Assembly: GCA_050246875.1 (NCBI GenBank)
Contig: JBFWVF010000008.1
Coordinates: 124,001 to 188,000, forward strand
Source of the DNA: SHWB01 sp050246875
Lineage (GTDB): Bacteria; Pseudomonadota; Alphaproteobacteria; UBA6615
Direction of reading: 5' to 3'
Length of the DNA: 64,000 nucleotides
Shown here: positions 1 through 7,941 of the stretch, piece by piece
Layout: each line of letters opens with the position of its first letter
Numbering within the stretch: the stretch's first letter is position 1
Notes under the pieces: generated by a model
Database searches by the model: none
What the model was told of the DNA's origin: nothing
Seen by the model: the letters and a program-made list of their open reading frames with translations, nothing else
Program-made: the position numbers and the translations under genes

Positions 1-18
1 GTCGTTGCGATCGATGCG

Positions 19-678
19 CTACTCGGCCGCCGCCCGCCCTTCATCTTCCGGCCGCCGACACAAGGCCACGCCGACCATGCTGTCGCGGCTGACGAGGGCG
101 GCCAGCCGCTCGGCACTCCAGCCTTCGGTACCATCCGGCCGGCGGGGCAGGACGAGGTAGCGCAAGTCGGCGTTGCTGTCGTGGACACGGACCTCGACCC
201 CGGCCGGCAGGACGGTGCCGAACTCGGCGAGAACCTTGCGCGGCTCGCGCACGGCACGGGCGCGATAGTCCCGCCGCTTGTACCAGGCCGGCGGCACGCC
301 GAGGATCGGCCGCGGGTAGCACGAGCACAGCGTGCAGACGACGAGGTTGTGCACGGCGGGGGTGTTCTCGATGACGCACAGCTCCGTCGGCCGCATGTCG
401 ACGCCGAATTCCCGTACCGCCTCGTCGCCATGCCTCAGCAGGCGTTCCTTGAAGGCCGGATCGGTCCACGCCCGCGCGACGATGCGCGCGCCCAGTTCCT
501 CGCCGCGCGTATCCATGAACTCGACCGTTGCCCGCAGCTCGTCGGCGGAGATGATGCCCTTCTCGATCAGCAGCTCGCGGATCGACACCTCGAGCGCCTC
601 GAAGGCCAGCGGCGGCCGCTCCTCGTCCGGGGCGGGGGGCTGATTGTGGTCATGGGGATGGCTGTGGCCGCCGCTCAT
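19..678 (-). CDS. Cobalt-type nitrile hydratase alpha / thiocyanate hydrolase gamma-like catalytic subunit
   Basis: 219 aa. This is the metal-binding subunit that hydrates nitriles (or hydrolyses thiocyanate) in the cytoplasm. The claw motif VCTLCSCYP is at residues 114-122, with Cys115, Cys118, Ser119 and Cys120 as predicted ligands. Thr after the first Cys is the cobalt-type signature (iron enzymes have Ser). The following LGVPPAWYKRRDYRARAV block is typical of the family. The ATG at 678 was chosen because it overlaps the stop of the upstream gene as ATGA, and because the longer open frame upstream is that neighbour's coding sequence. The N-terminus is His-rich (HSHPHDH, residues 5-11), which is not part of the usual catalytic fold and might help metal loading. 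It is the last gene of a three-gene operon. No metallochaperone gene is visible before the window edge. Nitrile hydratase versus thiocyanate hydrolase cannot be settled from motifs alone. Confidence 0.92.
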   Translation of the reverse strand: MSGGHSHPHDHNQPPAPDEERPPLAFEALEVSIRELLIEKGIISADELRATVEFMDTRGEELGARIVARAWTDPAFKERLLRHGDEAVREFGVDMRPTELCVIENTPAVHNLVVCTLCSCYPRPILGVPPAWYKRRDYRARAVREPRKVLAEFGTVLPAGVEVRVHDSNADLRYLVLPRRPDGTEGWSAERLAALVSRDSMVGVALCRRPEDEGRAAAE

Positions 679-989
679 GATCGTCCTCCCTTCGCCGCGC
701 CGGCGTCGGCCGGCGACAGCCAGTGCTCGTAGATCTCGATCTCCAGGGTGTCGGTCGGATTGCCGTCGTAGTCCGGCCACAGGTCGGTCTGCCGGAAGTT
801 CACCCGGTACAGATACTTGTAGGGCAGGCCCGACTGGCCGTAGGCGAGCTTCTCGGGATTGGGGAAGGCGCCGACGATGCGCTCGATGGTGCCCGTCTTG
901 CCGCGCACATAGACGGGCGTGCGGACATGGCCCGGCTGGTCGCGGTCGTCGACCAGGACGGCGTCACCGGTGGCGAAACGCGCGCTCAC
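675..989 (-). CDS. Nitrile hydratase beta subunit, C-terminal half as a separate protein (SH3-like)
   Basis: 104 aa. It matches the C-terminal barrel of nitrile hydratase beta: GDAVLVDD at 8-15, then HVRTPVYVRGKTG at 21-33. The latter is the conserved R-x-P-x-Y-x-RG block, whose arginines contact the oxidised cysteines of the alpha subunit. The LWPDYDGNPTDTLEIEIYEHWL tail is also typical of the family. The GTG start at 989 overlaps the stop of the upstream half as GTGA, and the stop overlaps the catalytic-subunit start as ATGA, so all three genes look translationally coupled. A split beta with order N-half, C-half, catalytic subunit is the known arrangement of thiocyanate hydrolase (scnB-scnA-scnC) and of a few three-subunit nitrile hydratases. 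Confidence 0.88.
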   Translation of the reverse strand: MSARFATGDAVLVDDRDQPGHVRTPVYVRGKTGTIERIVGAFPNPEKLAYGQSGLPYKYLYRVNFRQTDLWPDYDGNPTDTLEIEIYEHWLSPADAGAAKGGRS

Positions 990-1321
990 TGGCCGTGCTC
1001 CGCCCGCTCCGCCTCCAGCCGCGCCGTCACAGCGGCGAGCTTGGCGTCGAGTTCTTCCTGCGAAAACACGGACTTCTCCAGCATCAGCCACTTTATGGCG
1101 GTGAGCCAGCGCTCGTAATAGGGCAGCTTGAGGTACTCTTCCTCCGAAAGCGATTCCTGCATGCGCCGGGACTCGTCGACACGCGCCAGCCGCCGCTTGT
1201 TGTCGAACAGCAGCATCATCATCGCGTCGACGCGCTTCTCGGTCATGTTCGGAACATGGTCGTCATCGGGCCGCACCGGGCCCGCCGACAGGCCGCCGAA
1301 GTCCTGAACGCCGCGGTTCAT
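986..1321 (-). CDS. Nitrile hydratase beta subunit, N-terminal half as a separate protein
   Basis: 111 aa and first gene of the operon. It resembles the helical N-terminal half of nitrile hydratase beta, including a YYERW motif at 68-72, where the family has an arginine near the active site. The start MNRGVQDFGG is preferred because this N-terminus (DFGG near residue 7-10) is the usual beginning of nitrile hydratase beta subunits; upstream codons in the same frame look non-coding. It ends in TGA, which overlaps the GTG of the C-terminal half. That argues for a genuine gene split and not a sequencing frameshift. It is divergent from the CmcJ-like gene at 1536, with a 214-bp gap containing an inverted repeat. 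Confidence 0.85.
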   Translation of the reverse strand: MNRGVQDFGGLSAGPVRPDDDHVPNMTEKRVDAMMMLLFDNKRRLARVDESRRMQESLSEEEYLKLPYYERWLTAIKWLMLEKSVFSQEELDAKLAAVTARLEAERAEHGQ

Positions 1322-1422
1322 CGCCCCTCCGCTCCCCGTGCTCGCATCGACCGACATGCTATCACGAGCCGGGCGAACGCAAAGGCTCCGACAACGCGGC
1401 CACGGGGCCGATTGCGGACCCG

Positions 1423-1444
1423 CCGGCACAGATGGCTGTGCCGG
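1423..1444. promoter_or_regulatory. Inverted repeat in the divergent nitrile hydratase / CmcJ-like intergenic region
   Basis: A perfect 9-bp inverted repeat CCGGCACAG-ATGG-CTGTGCCGG lies about 100 bp from each of the two divergent starts (1321 minus, 1536 plus). It could be an operator for a regulator encoded elsewhere or a transcript hairpin. No T-run follows, so an intrinsic terminator is less likely. The role is inference. Confidence 0.35.
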
Positions 1445-1535
1445 TCGGCGGGTTTCCCGGCGCCGAGGCGATACTATCTCTTCTGGCGCGGGGCCGGCAG
1501 TATTCACGCCCCGGCGTGGAAGGAGGGTTCGCCCC

Positions 1536-2372
1536 GTGTCGATGGCCGCTGAAAGGATCGATGCCGTAACGGCCGACCTGACGTTCCTCGTGCCCGACGG
1601 CACGAAGCCTCAGATCATCGTGCCCACCGTGGCAGGCGTGGAAACCGGCCGTCAGGCGAAGTACGCGGCGCGGCGCGTGACCATCGCCGACGGACGCCCG
1701 CTCATCGGCCGCCTGTCGGTCGACGTGCAGGGCTTCGACCTGGTGTCGCGGCCAACCGCGATGCCCGACTTCGGCGACGACGCGGCGATCAAGGCGGCGT
1801 ACTACCCGGAAGTCGAGGCGCTGCTGAAGGACGCGCTGGGCGTCGCCGAGGTGCTGATCTTCGACCACACCATCCGCATCGACGACACGGCTAAGGGCAC
1901 GGCGCGCGGCGCACGCAAGCCGGTGCGGACCGTGCACAACGACTACACTCCCGTGTCCGGCCCGCAGCGGGTGCGCGACCTCGTCGCGCCGGATCGTGTT
2001 GATGCCTGGCTCGGCAGCCGCTTCGCCATCTTCAGTGTCTGGCGGCCGATCACCGGACCGGTGGAAACCGCGCCTCTCGGGGTCGCGGATTCGACGACGC
2101 TCACCCCATCGGATCTCGTCGCCGCCGACCTCGTCTATACCGACCGCACCGGCGAGATCTACGACATCGCCTGGAACGCCGCGCAGCGCTGGTACTATTT
2201 CCCGCGTATGACGCGCGACGAGGTGATGCTGCTCAAGACCTACGACAGCGCCACCGACGGAACGGCACGGTTCTCCGCCCATTCGGCCTTTGACGACCCG
2301 ACGACGCCGGCCAACGCGCGTCCGCGCGAGAGCATCGAGGTACGGGCGCTGGTGCGCTATCCGGCGGCCTGA
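1536..2372 (+). CDS. CmcJ/NvfI-like oxidoreductase (putative Fe/2OG-related enzyme)
   Basis: 278 aa. It belongs to the CmcJ/GA4-desaturase-like family, related to fungal and streptomycete oxygenases of secondary metabolism. Family landmarks are HNDYT near residue 134, FAIFSVWRPI near 168, YYFPRMTRDEVMLLKTYDS near 223, and HSAFDDPTTPANARPRESIE near the C-terminus. The GTG at 1536 is preferred because AGGAGG (1521-1526) sits 9 nt upstream; the ATG at 1542 would have a 15-nt spacing. A paralogue lies at the other end of the window (59917-60750, minus). It is divergent from the nitrile hydratase operon and converges, with a 3-bp gap, on the 2OG oxygenase gene. The reaction is unknown. Confidence 0.7.
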   Translation: MSMAAERIDAVTADLTFLVPDGTKPQIIVPTVAGVETGRQAKYAARRVTIADGRPLIGRLSVDVQGFDLVSRPTAMPDFGDDAAIKAAYYPEVEALLKDALGVAEVLIFDHTIRIDDTAKGTARGARKPVRTVHNDYTPVSGPQRVRDLVAPDRVDAWLGSRFAIFSVWRPITGPVETAPLGVADSTTLTPSDLVAADLVYTDRTGEIYDIAWNAAQRWYYFPRMTRDEVMLLKTYDSATDGTARFSAHSAFDDPTTPANARPRESIEVRALVRYPAA

Positions 2373-2375
2373 CCG

Positions 2376-3416
2376 TCAGGACCGGCGCAGTTCGCCGTCG
2401 CCGCCGAACGCCTCGAAGTGCGCGTAGACGCGGCTCATGTAGTCGAGGTGAAACTGGCGGAACGACTGGGGCGGGAAACGCGGCGGATTGTCGGGCCCGC
2501 AGCATGACGGCAGGCATTCGCAGACACGGTCGAGTTCCGGGCAGAAGAACAGCGGCAGCGAGATGCGGTCTGCGCGCGTCGACGGGATGACGCGGTGCGG
2601 CGTTGCGCGGACCACGCCGTTCGACCAGCGCTCGAGAAACTGGCCGAAATTGACGATCAGCCCGTCGGCCGGACAATCCGGCCAGACCCATGTGCCGTCG
2701 GCTTCCATGACCTGCAGGCCCGGCTCGTTCTCCGGCGCGAGGAAGGTCGCGAAACTGGTGTCGGAATGCGCGCCGATGCCAAGCTCGTCGACGGCGAGGC
2801 CGACCTTCGGCGGATAGTGGATCGGCCGCACATAGGGGTGAGCCTTGGCGAAGTACGGCGCGAAATAGTCCTCGGGAAGGTCGAGCGCACGCGCCCACAG
2901 CGGCAGCATGCGCTTGCCAAGCGCCGCGACCTCGTCACGGAAGGCCAAGGCCGCGTCGACCAGCCCGGGTACGCCGTCCGGCCAGCGGTTGCGGCCGTAG
3001 AGCCGTGAGCCCTGCATCGCCCCCGGCTCATCGGCGGCGTAGTCGACACCGTAGTTGAAGCATTCGTACCAGTCAGACTGCACGCCGCCGTGGTAGCGCG
3101 AGTGCCGCACCTTGGTCGAACGGAACGGCAGGTAGCCGCGCTCGTGCTGGTCGACCGGCACTGCCATCTTGGCTGCTTCCGGCAAGGCAAAGAGAGCGGC
3201 GAAACGGTCGCGTGTCCGCTCGATCGTCGCGGCCGATACGCCGTGATTGACGACGCACAGGAAGCCGATGCCGCTGGCGACCTCGCGCAGTTCGCGCACC
3301 AGCCTCGACACCCCGGCCGTATCGCCGGAGGCAAGCGGCGCCAGGTCGAGCACCGGCAGTGCGCGACGCGGCAGCTCCCGGACCTTCCGCGTGTACTCGA
3401 TGTCGACCGCTGTCAT
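2376..3416 (-). CDS. Isopenicillin-N-synthase-family 2-oxoglutarate/Fe(II) oxygenase
   Basis: 346 aa. It is a non-haem iron dioxygenase with the classic N-terminal DIOX_N region (PVLDLAPL at 21-28, IGFLCVVNHGV at 50-60) and a C-terminal jelly roll. The iron triad His217-x-Asp219 (AHSDTS) and His274 (ATPHRV) is intact. Arg284-x-Ser286 (DRISLPLF) would bind the 2-oxoglutarate carboxylate. The start MTAVDIEY was chosen by family length; in-frame upstream ATGs at 3449 and beyond are possible, and no strong ribosome-binding site separates them. It lies 131 bp downstream of the MDR gene on the same strand. The substrate is not predictable; neighbours suggest oxidative modification of a small molecule. 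Confidence 0.85.
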   Translation of the reverse strand: MTAVDIEYTRKVRELPRRALPVLDLAPLASGDTAGVSRLVRELREVASGIGFLCVVNHGVSAATIERTRDRFAALFALPEAAKMAVPVDQHERGYLPFRSTKVRHSRYHGGVQSDWYECFNYGVDYAADEPGAMQGSRLYGRNRWPDGVPGLVDAALAFRDEVAALGKRMLPLWARALDLPEDYFAPYFAKAHPYVRPIHYPPKVGLAVDELGIGAHSDTSFATFLAPENEPGLQVMEADGTWVWPDCPADGLIVNFGQFLERWSNGVVRATPHRVIPSTRADRISLPLFFCPELDRVCECLPSCCGPDNPPRFPPQSFRQFHLDYMSRVYAHFEAFGGDGELRRS

Positions 3417-3547
3417 GGCATTCCGTACCTGAAATTGCCGAGGGCGCATCGCCGCGCCCATCATCCATCCCACCGTAACGTCCGACGCAGCCGGCAGGAC
3501 CTCCCGCGACGGGAAGTCCTGCCATACCGCCTGTGCAACCCGACCCG

Positions 3548-4585
3548 CTATCCCAGGGTCGGGTCGAGGAGCACCTTGCCGATGCCGTCGCGACTGGTGA
3601 CGCGGCGATGGCCCTCGGCCGCGTCGCGCAGCGGATAGACCTTGTCGATGATGGTCTTCACGCCGCCCTTGCCGGCCCGTTCGAACGCCTTGGCAAGTCC
3701 ACCCGGCGCCTCGCGCGGCTCGCCGACGATGTGGAGCTGGAACAGGTAGAGGCGGCGAACGTCGAGCGGCACTTCGTGATGGCCAGACGCGTTGCCGGCG
3801 GTAACCATCGTGCCGCCGCGCGCCATCGAATACAGCGCCTTGTTGAACATCACGGGGTCGGCGACGTTTTCGCAGACGAAGTCGGCACCGTGGCCGCCGG
3901 TGATGCGCATCACCTCGGCCGCGAGGTCCTGGCCGCGATAGTTGACGCCATGATCGGCGCCGACGCCGACGGCCGCCGCGACACGCGCATCGCTGCCGGC
4001 GGCGGCAATGACCTTCGCGCCATTCCATTTCGCGACCTGGATGCAGCAACTGCCGAGCCCACCGGAAGCGCCCATGACGAGCACCCAGTCGCCTGCCTTC
4101 ACCTTGCCGACACCCTCGACCTGATTCATCGCGGTGGCGAGATGACGGCCGATGACGGTGGCATCGTGAAAGGAGACGTTGTCCGGGACGATCTGCGTCG
4201 AGCGCGCCAGCGTCTTAACGTACTGGCCATAGCCGCCCCAGATGTCGACGCCAAGCATCCAGATGCCCGGCAGACCCGGCAGGTTCTTCGCTGCGGGGTC
4301 GTCGGTCGGCACCATGATCGAACAGAACACGCGATCGCCGACCTTGCGGTCCTTGACATTACTGCCGACGGCGACAACCACGCCCGAGGGATCGACGCCG
4401 AGAACGTGCGGCAGCTTCGGCTTGCGCACGTACTTGGCCTGACGCACCACCACGTCGAGTATCGGATTGACGGAGACCGCGCGGACCTCGACCAGCACCT
4501 CGTCCGGCCCCGGCTTCGGTGTCTCGATGTCCTCGTACTTGAGGACCTCGGGTCCGCCGAACTCGTGCATCACGACAGCTTTCAT
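3548..4585 (-). CDS. MDR-family NAD(P)H oxidoreductase (quinone oxidoreductase / alcohol dehydrogenase type)
   Basis: 345 aa. It is a medium-chain dehydrogenase/reductase with a GroES-like N-terminal domain (HEFGGPEVLKYED at 7-19) and a Rossmann domain with GASGGLG at 172-178. The four-cysteine structural zinc lobe of classical alcohol dehydrogenases is absent, so a zinc-free quinone or enoyl reductase is more likely. The ATG at 4585 has a good upstream GGGGAGGAG. It lies between the flavin reductase gene (46-bp gap) and the 2OG oxygenase gene, all on the minus strand, and the three probably share a transcript. Confidence 0.85.
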   Translation of the reverse strand: MKAVVMHEFGGPEVLKYEDIETPKPGPDEVLVEVRAVSVNPILDVVVRQAKYVRKPKLPHVLGVDPSGVVVAVGSNVKDRKVGDRVFCSIMVPTDDPAAKNLPGLPGIWMLGVDIWGGYGQYVKTLARSTQIVPDNVSFHDATVIGRHLATAMNQVEGVGKVKAGDWVLVMGASGGLGSCCIQVAKWNGAKVIAAAGSDARVAAAVGVGADHGVNYRGQDLAAEVMRITGGHGADFVCENVADPVMFNKALYSMARGGTMVTAGNASGHHEVPLDVRRLYLFQLHIVGEPREAPGGLAKAFERAGKGGVKTIIDKVYPLRDAAEGHRRVTSRDGIGKVLLDPTLG

Positions 4586-4631
4586 GGCGATACTCCTCCC
4601 CGCGGAATGACGTTCAGCTCGTGGCGGCCGT

Positions 4632-5252
4632 TCAGTCCGGCCGATCCATGGCAAACGTGTCGGTAACGACGCAGTAATCCTTGTAGCCGAGGCGCGCGAC
4701 CGGCTTGATCCTCGTGATATCGACAATACCGTCGACGATGACGCCCTCGTCGATGTGCACGCCGACCACCTGGCCGATGACCATCCAGTTGCCGAGGCCT
4801 CGGCGGGTCTTCGGCAGTTCGACGATCTGCAGCAGCTTGCACTCGAAGGCCGCCGGCGAATTGGCGACGCGCGGCGGCTTGACGAACATCGAGGGCGCCG
4901 GCTCCAGCCCGGCCGCACGCATTTCGTCGACCGAGCGCGGCTCGTGCGCGGACGTGCGGTTCATCGCCTCGCGCAGGTCCCAGGTGACGAGATTGAAGAC
5001 GAACTCACCGGTCTCGCGGACGTTGACGAGGCTGTCCTTCAGGCTGCCATCCGGTTTGGTCCCGTTTGGCGCGTAGGCGACCACTGGCGGATCTTCGGCG
5101 AAGGCGTTGAAGTAGCTGAAGGGAGCGAGGTTGATCTGGCCGGCCGCGCTCATCGACGTGATCCAGCCGATGGGGCGCGGCACCGTCAGCGCCTTCAGCG
5201 GGCTGAACCTCAGCGGCGGCGGGCGAAGTCCCTCGGCGGGATTGAAGAACAT
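4632..5252 (-). CDS. Flavin reductase family protein (FMN-binding split barrel)
   Basis: 206 aa. It is a DIM6/NTAB flavin reductase-like domain: PRPIGWITSMSAAGQINLAPFSYFN at about 25-49 is the FMN-binding start, followed by FAEDPPVVAYAPN and TGEFVFNLVTWDL. Such proteins either supply reduced flavin to two-component monooxygenases or act as flavoprotein reductases. The ATG at 5252 follows an AGGAGAGG about 9 nt upstream. It is probably first in the operon with the MDR and 2OG oxygenase genes. Three luciferase-like flavin enzymes occur elsewhere in the window, but none is adjacent, so partnership is speculative. Confidence 0.85.
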   Translation of the reverse strand: MFFNPAEGLRPPPLRFSPLKALTVPRPIGWITSMSAAGQINLAPFSYFNAFAEDPPVVAYAPNGTKPDGSLKDSLVNVRETGEFVFNLVTWDLREAMNRTSAHEPRSVDEMRAAGLEPAPSMFVKPPRVANSPAAFECKLLQIVELPKTRRGLGNWMVIGQVVGVHIDEGVIVDGIVDITRIKPVARLGYKDYCVVTDTFAMDRPD

Positions 5253-5304
5253 CGGCGCAATCCTCTCCTGACCATCGCCCTGTACCGGACGTCGTTGGCC
5301 GGCA

Positions 5305-6486
5305 TCATCGTCCGGCATTGCCCCTGTGGGAAGGGGCGGATGGTCCCGCCTCGTCCTCGGGCGGTTCGCGGTCGCTGCCCCCCAGCCAGCCGCGGCGACG
5401 GAACCAGAACAGCAGGCCGCCCGCCACCGCCGCCATCAGGGCGAGGGCGAAGGCGTAGCCCCACGCCCAGCCGAGTTCCGGCATGTTCCACGGCGAGGCG
5501 CTGCGATCGAAGTTCATGCCGTAGACCCCGGCGATGAAGCTCAGCGGCATGAAGATCGTGGCGATGATGGTCAGCACCTTCATCACCTCGTTGAGGCGCG
5601 CCGAGGTGCCCGACATGTAGAGGTCGACGAGGCCCATGGAAATTTCCCGGTAGGTCTCGACGATATCCATGAGCTGGATGGCGTGATCCTGGCAGTCGCG
5701 CAGGTACGAGGCGAGGCCGGGATCGGCAAGGAAGACCTCCTCGCGCAGCATGGCGCCGACCATCTCGCGATGCGGCCAGATGGCGCGCCGCATTTCGAGC
5801 AGTTCGCGCTTGACGCGGTGGACGCCGGCAATCGTGCCGCGGCCGGGCTGCGCCAGCATGCGCTCCTCCAGCCGCTCTACCGTCTCGCCGAAGTCCTCCA
5901 GCAGGGGGAAATAGCTGTCGATGACGGCATCCACGAGCGCATAGGCGAGATAGGTCGCGGCCGAGCCGCGGATGCGGCCGCGACCCTCCCGCAGCCTGCG
6001 CCGCACAGGCTCGAGGCAGTCGCCGGGCCGTTCCTGGAAGGTGACGATCCATCCGTCGCCGACGATAATGGCGATCTGCTCTGTCAGCGCCGTACCATCG
6101 GGGTCGGGATTGGCCATGCGCGCGACGATGAACAGATAGTCGTCATGCACCTCCAGCTTCGGCCGCTGGTCGGCGTGGACGATGTCCTCGAGCACCAGCG
6201 GATGCAGGCCGAGCGCACCGGCGATGGTGGCGAGCTTTTCGCGGTCGGCGAAGCCCTCAACGTCGATCCAGTTGACGATGTGGGCCCCCATCAGCCCATG
6301 GACATCGGCCAACTCCGCGACTTTGTGCTCGGTCAGGACGTGAGCATCGTAACCGATGTAGCTGACGACGGTCGGCCAGGTCTGTCCGCCAGACGTGGCG
6401 AGGGTGCCGGGGGCCGAGCCGACCGGCGGACGCCGCGCGCGCAGGGCGAGACGGGCACGCAGGCGGCGGGGGCGTTTCTGGCTCAT
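5305..6486 (-). CDS. corA: CorA-family magnesium/cobalt transporter
   Basis: 393 aa inner-membrane divalent cation channel. It has a long acidic and helical cytoplasmic domain, then two C-terminal transmembrane helices (about 303-322 and 343-362). The signature YGMNF is at 322-326, between them, where the selectivity loop begins. The first 35 residues are basic (KRPRRLRARLALRARR) and of low complexity, beyond the usual CorA start, so the true start may lie further in. The ATG at 6486 is the first in-frame ATG after rimO. It could import Co2+ for the cobalt-type nitrile hydratase 4 kb away, but this is only a suggestion. Confidence 0.9.
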   Translation of the reverse strand: MSQKRPRRLRARLALRARRPPVGSAPGTLATSGGQTWPTVVSYIGYDAHVLTEHKVAELADVHGLMGAHIVNWIDVEGFADREKLATIAGALGLHPLVLEDIVHADQRPKLEVHDDYLFIVARMANPDPDGTALTEQIAIIVGDGWIVTFQERPGDCLEPVRRRLREGRGRIRGSAATYLAYALVDAVIDSYFPLLEDFGETVERLEERMLAQPGRGTIAGVHRVKRELLEMRRAIWPHREMVGAMLREEVFLADPGLASYLRDCQDHAIQLMDIVETYREISMGLVDLYMSGTSARLNEVMKVLTIIATIFMPLSFIAGVYGMNFDRSASPWNMPELGWAWGYAFALALMAAVAGGLLFWFRRRGWLGGSDREPPEDEAGPSAPSHRGNAGR

Positions 6487-6544
6487 GGGGCGGCCCGAGG
6501 CGCGGCAAAGGACGGGGCATCGTCCTCCGCCGCCCGCGCCGTGA

Positions 6545-7891
6545 TCAAGCGCGCCGGCGTGACGTCGCCGCGGGGCGGCCCCAGAGGTCGTAGGCATCGG
6601 CGCGCGTGATGCGTACCTCGACGATGTCGCCCGGCCGCAGGCCGCGGGCGCCCGTGAGATGCACCGTGCCGTCGATTTCCGGCGCGTCAGCCTGTGAGCG
6701 CGCCACGGCCTTCGTTCCGTCGACGGCATCGACGATGACCGGCAGGACGCGTCCGACCTTGGCGGCCATGCGGCGGGCACTGACCGCCTGCTGGGCGGCC
6801 ATGAAGCGGTGCCAGCGCTCCTCCTTCACCTCTTCCGGCACGGCGCCGGTCAAGTCGTTGGCCACCGCCCCGGCGACAGCCTCGTACTTGAAGCAGCCGA
6901 CGCGGTCGAGTTCGGCCTCCTCCAGCCAGTCGAGCAGGCGGACGAAGTCCTCCTCGGTCTCGCCGGGGAAGCCGACGATGAACGTCGAGCGGATGGCGAG
7001 ATCGGGCACCGCGTCGCGCCACTTGCGCAGGCGCTGGAGCACCTTCGCCCCGTCGGCGGGCCGCCGCATCGCCTTGAGCACGCGCGGACTGGCATGCTGG
7101 AACGGGATGTCGAGATAGGGCGTGATCAGCCCGTCCGCCATCAGGGGGATGAGACGGTCGACGTGCGGATACGGGTAGACGTAGTGCAGCCGCACCCAGG
7201 CGCCGAGCGCGCCGAGCGCGCGGGCGAGATCGACGACATGCGCCCTGACTTCGCCTCCCTTCCACGCGCTGGGCGCGTGCCGCAGATCAAGGCCGTAGGC
7301 GGACGTGTCCTGCGAGATCACCAGCAGCTCGCGCACCCCGGCGGCGACCAGCCGCTCGGCCTCGCGCAGCACGTCGGACGCCTTGCGGCTGGCGAGGTCG
7401 CCGCGCAGCGACGGGATGATGCAGAAGGTGCAGCGGTTGTTGCAGCCCTCGGAAATCTTGAGATAGGCGTAGTGGCGCGGCGTCAGGCGGATGCCCTGCG
7501 GCGGGACCAGCGAGACGTAAGGGCTGTCGGCCGGCGGCACCACCGCGTGGACGGCATTGACCACTGCCTCGTACTGGTGCGGCCCGGTGACGGCGAGAAC
7601 GTCGGGGTAGCGATCGCGGATCTGGCCTTCCTCGACGCCGAGGCAACCGGTGACGATGACCTTGCCGTTTTCCGCCAGCGCCTCGCCGATGGCGGCGAAG
7701 CTCTCGGCCCGCGCGCTGTCGATGAAGCCGCAGGTGTTGACCAGCACGACGTCGGCACCGGCGTAGTCGGGCGCCACCTCGTAGCCCTCGGCGCGCAGGC
7801 GCGTGAGGATGCGCTCGGAGTCGACGAGCGCCTTGGGACAGCCGAGCGAAACGAGGCCGACGCGCGGCGCGGACTTGCGGATGGCGGGCAT
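6545..7891 (-). CDS. rimO: Ribosomal protein S12 methylthiotransferase RimO
   Basis: 448 aa radical-SAM enzyme that adds a methylthio group to an aspartate of ribosomal protein S12. The N-terminal UPF0004 domain has its cluster cysteines at Cys18, Cys54 and Cys83. The radical-SAM motif is C150-x3-C154-x2-C157 (EGCNNRCTFC). A C-terminal TRAM domain spans roughly 375-442. The start MPAIRKSAPRVGLVSLGCPK is typical of RimO. It is a housekeeping gene 50 bp downstream of the ketopantoate-reductase-like array, so it may receive read-through transcription. Confidence 0.96.
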   Translation of the reverse strand: MPAIRKSAPRVGLVSLGCPKALVDSERILTRLRAEGYEVAPDYAGADVVLVNTCGFIDSARAESFAAIGEALAENGKVIVTGCLGVEEGQIRDRYPDVLAVTGPHQYEAVVNAVHAVVPPADSPYVSLVPPQGIRLTPRHYAYLKISEGCNNRCTFCIIPSLRGDLASRKASDVLREAERLVAAGVRELLVISQDTSAYGLDLRHAPSAWKGGEVRAHVVDLARALGALGAWVRLHYVYPYPHVDRLIPLMADGLITPYLDIPFQHASPRVLKAMRRPADGAKVLQRLRKWRDAVPDLAIRSTFIVGFPGETEEDFVRLLDWLEEAELDRVGCFKYEAVAGAVANDLTGAVPEEVKEERWHRFMAAQQAVSARRMAAKVGRVLPVIVDAVDGTKAVARSQADAPEIDGTVHLTGARGLRPGDIVEVRITRADAYDLWGRPAATSRRRA

Positions 7892-7941
7892 GGCCAGCAG
7901 ATAGCGCCCCGCCGCTCCGCCGGCAAGCCGTTCGATGGACT

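Noticed and set aside
986..1321. Split nitrile hydratase beta as a frameshift pseudogene
   Set aside because: Both halves have proper starts and stops with GTGA and ATGA couplings, and the same split is known in thiocyanate hydrolase.
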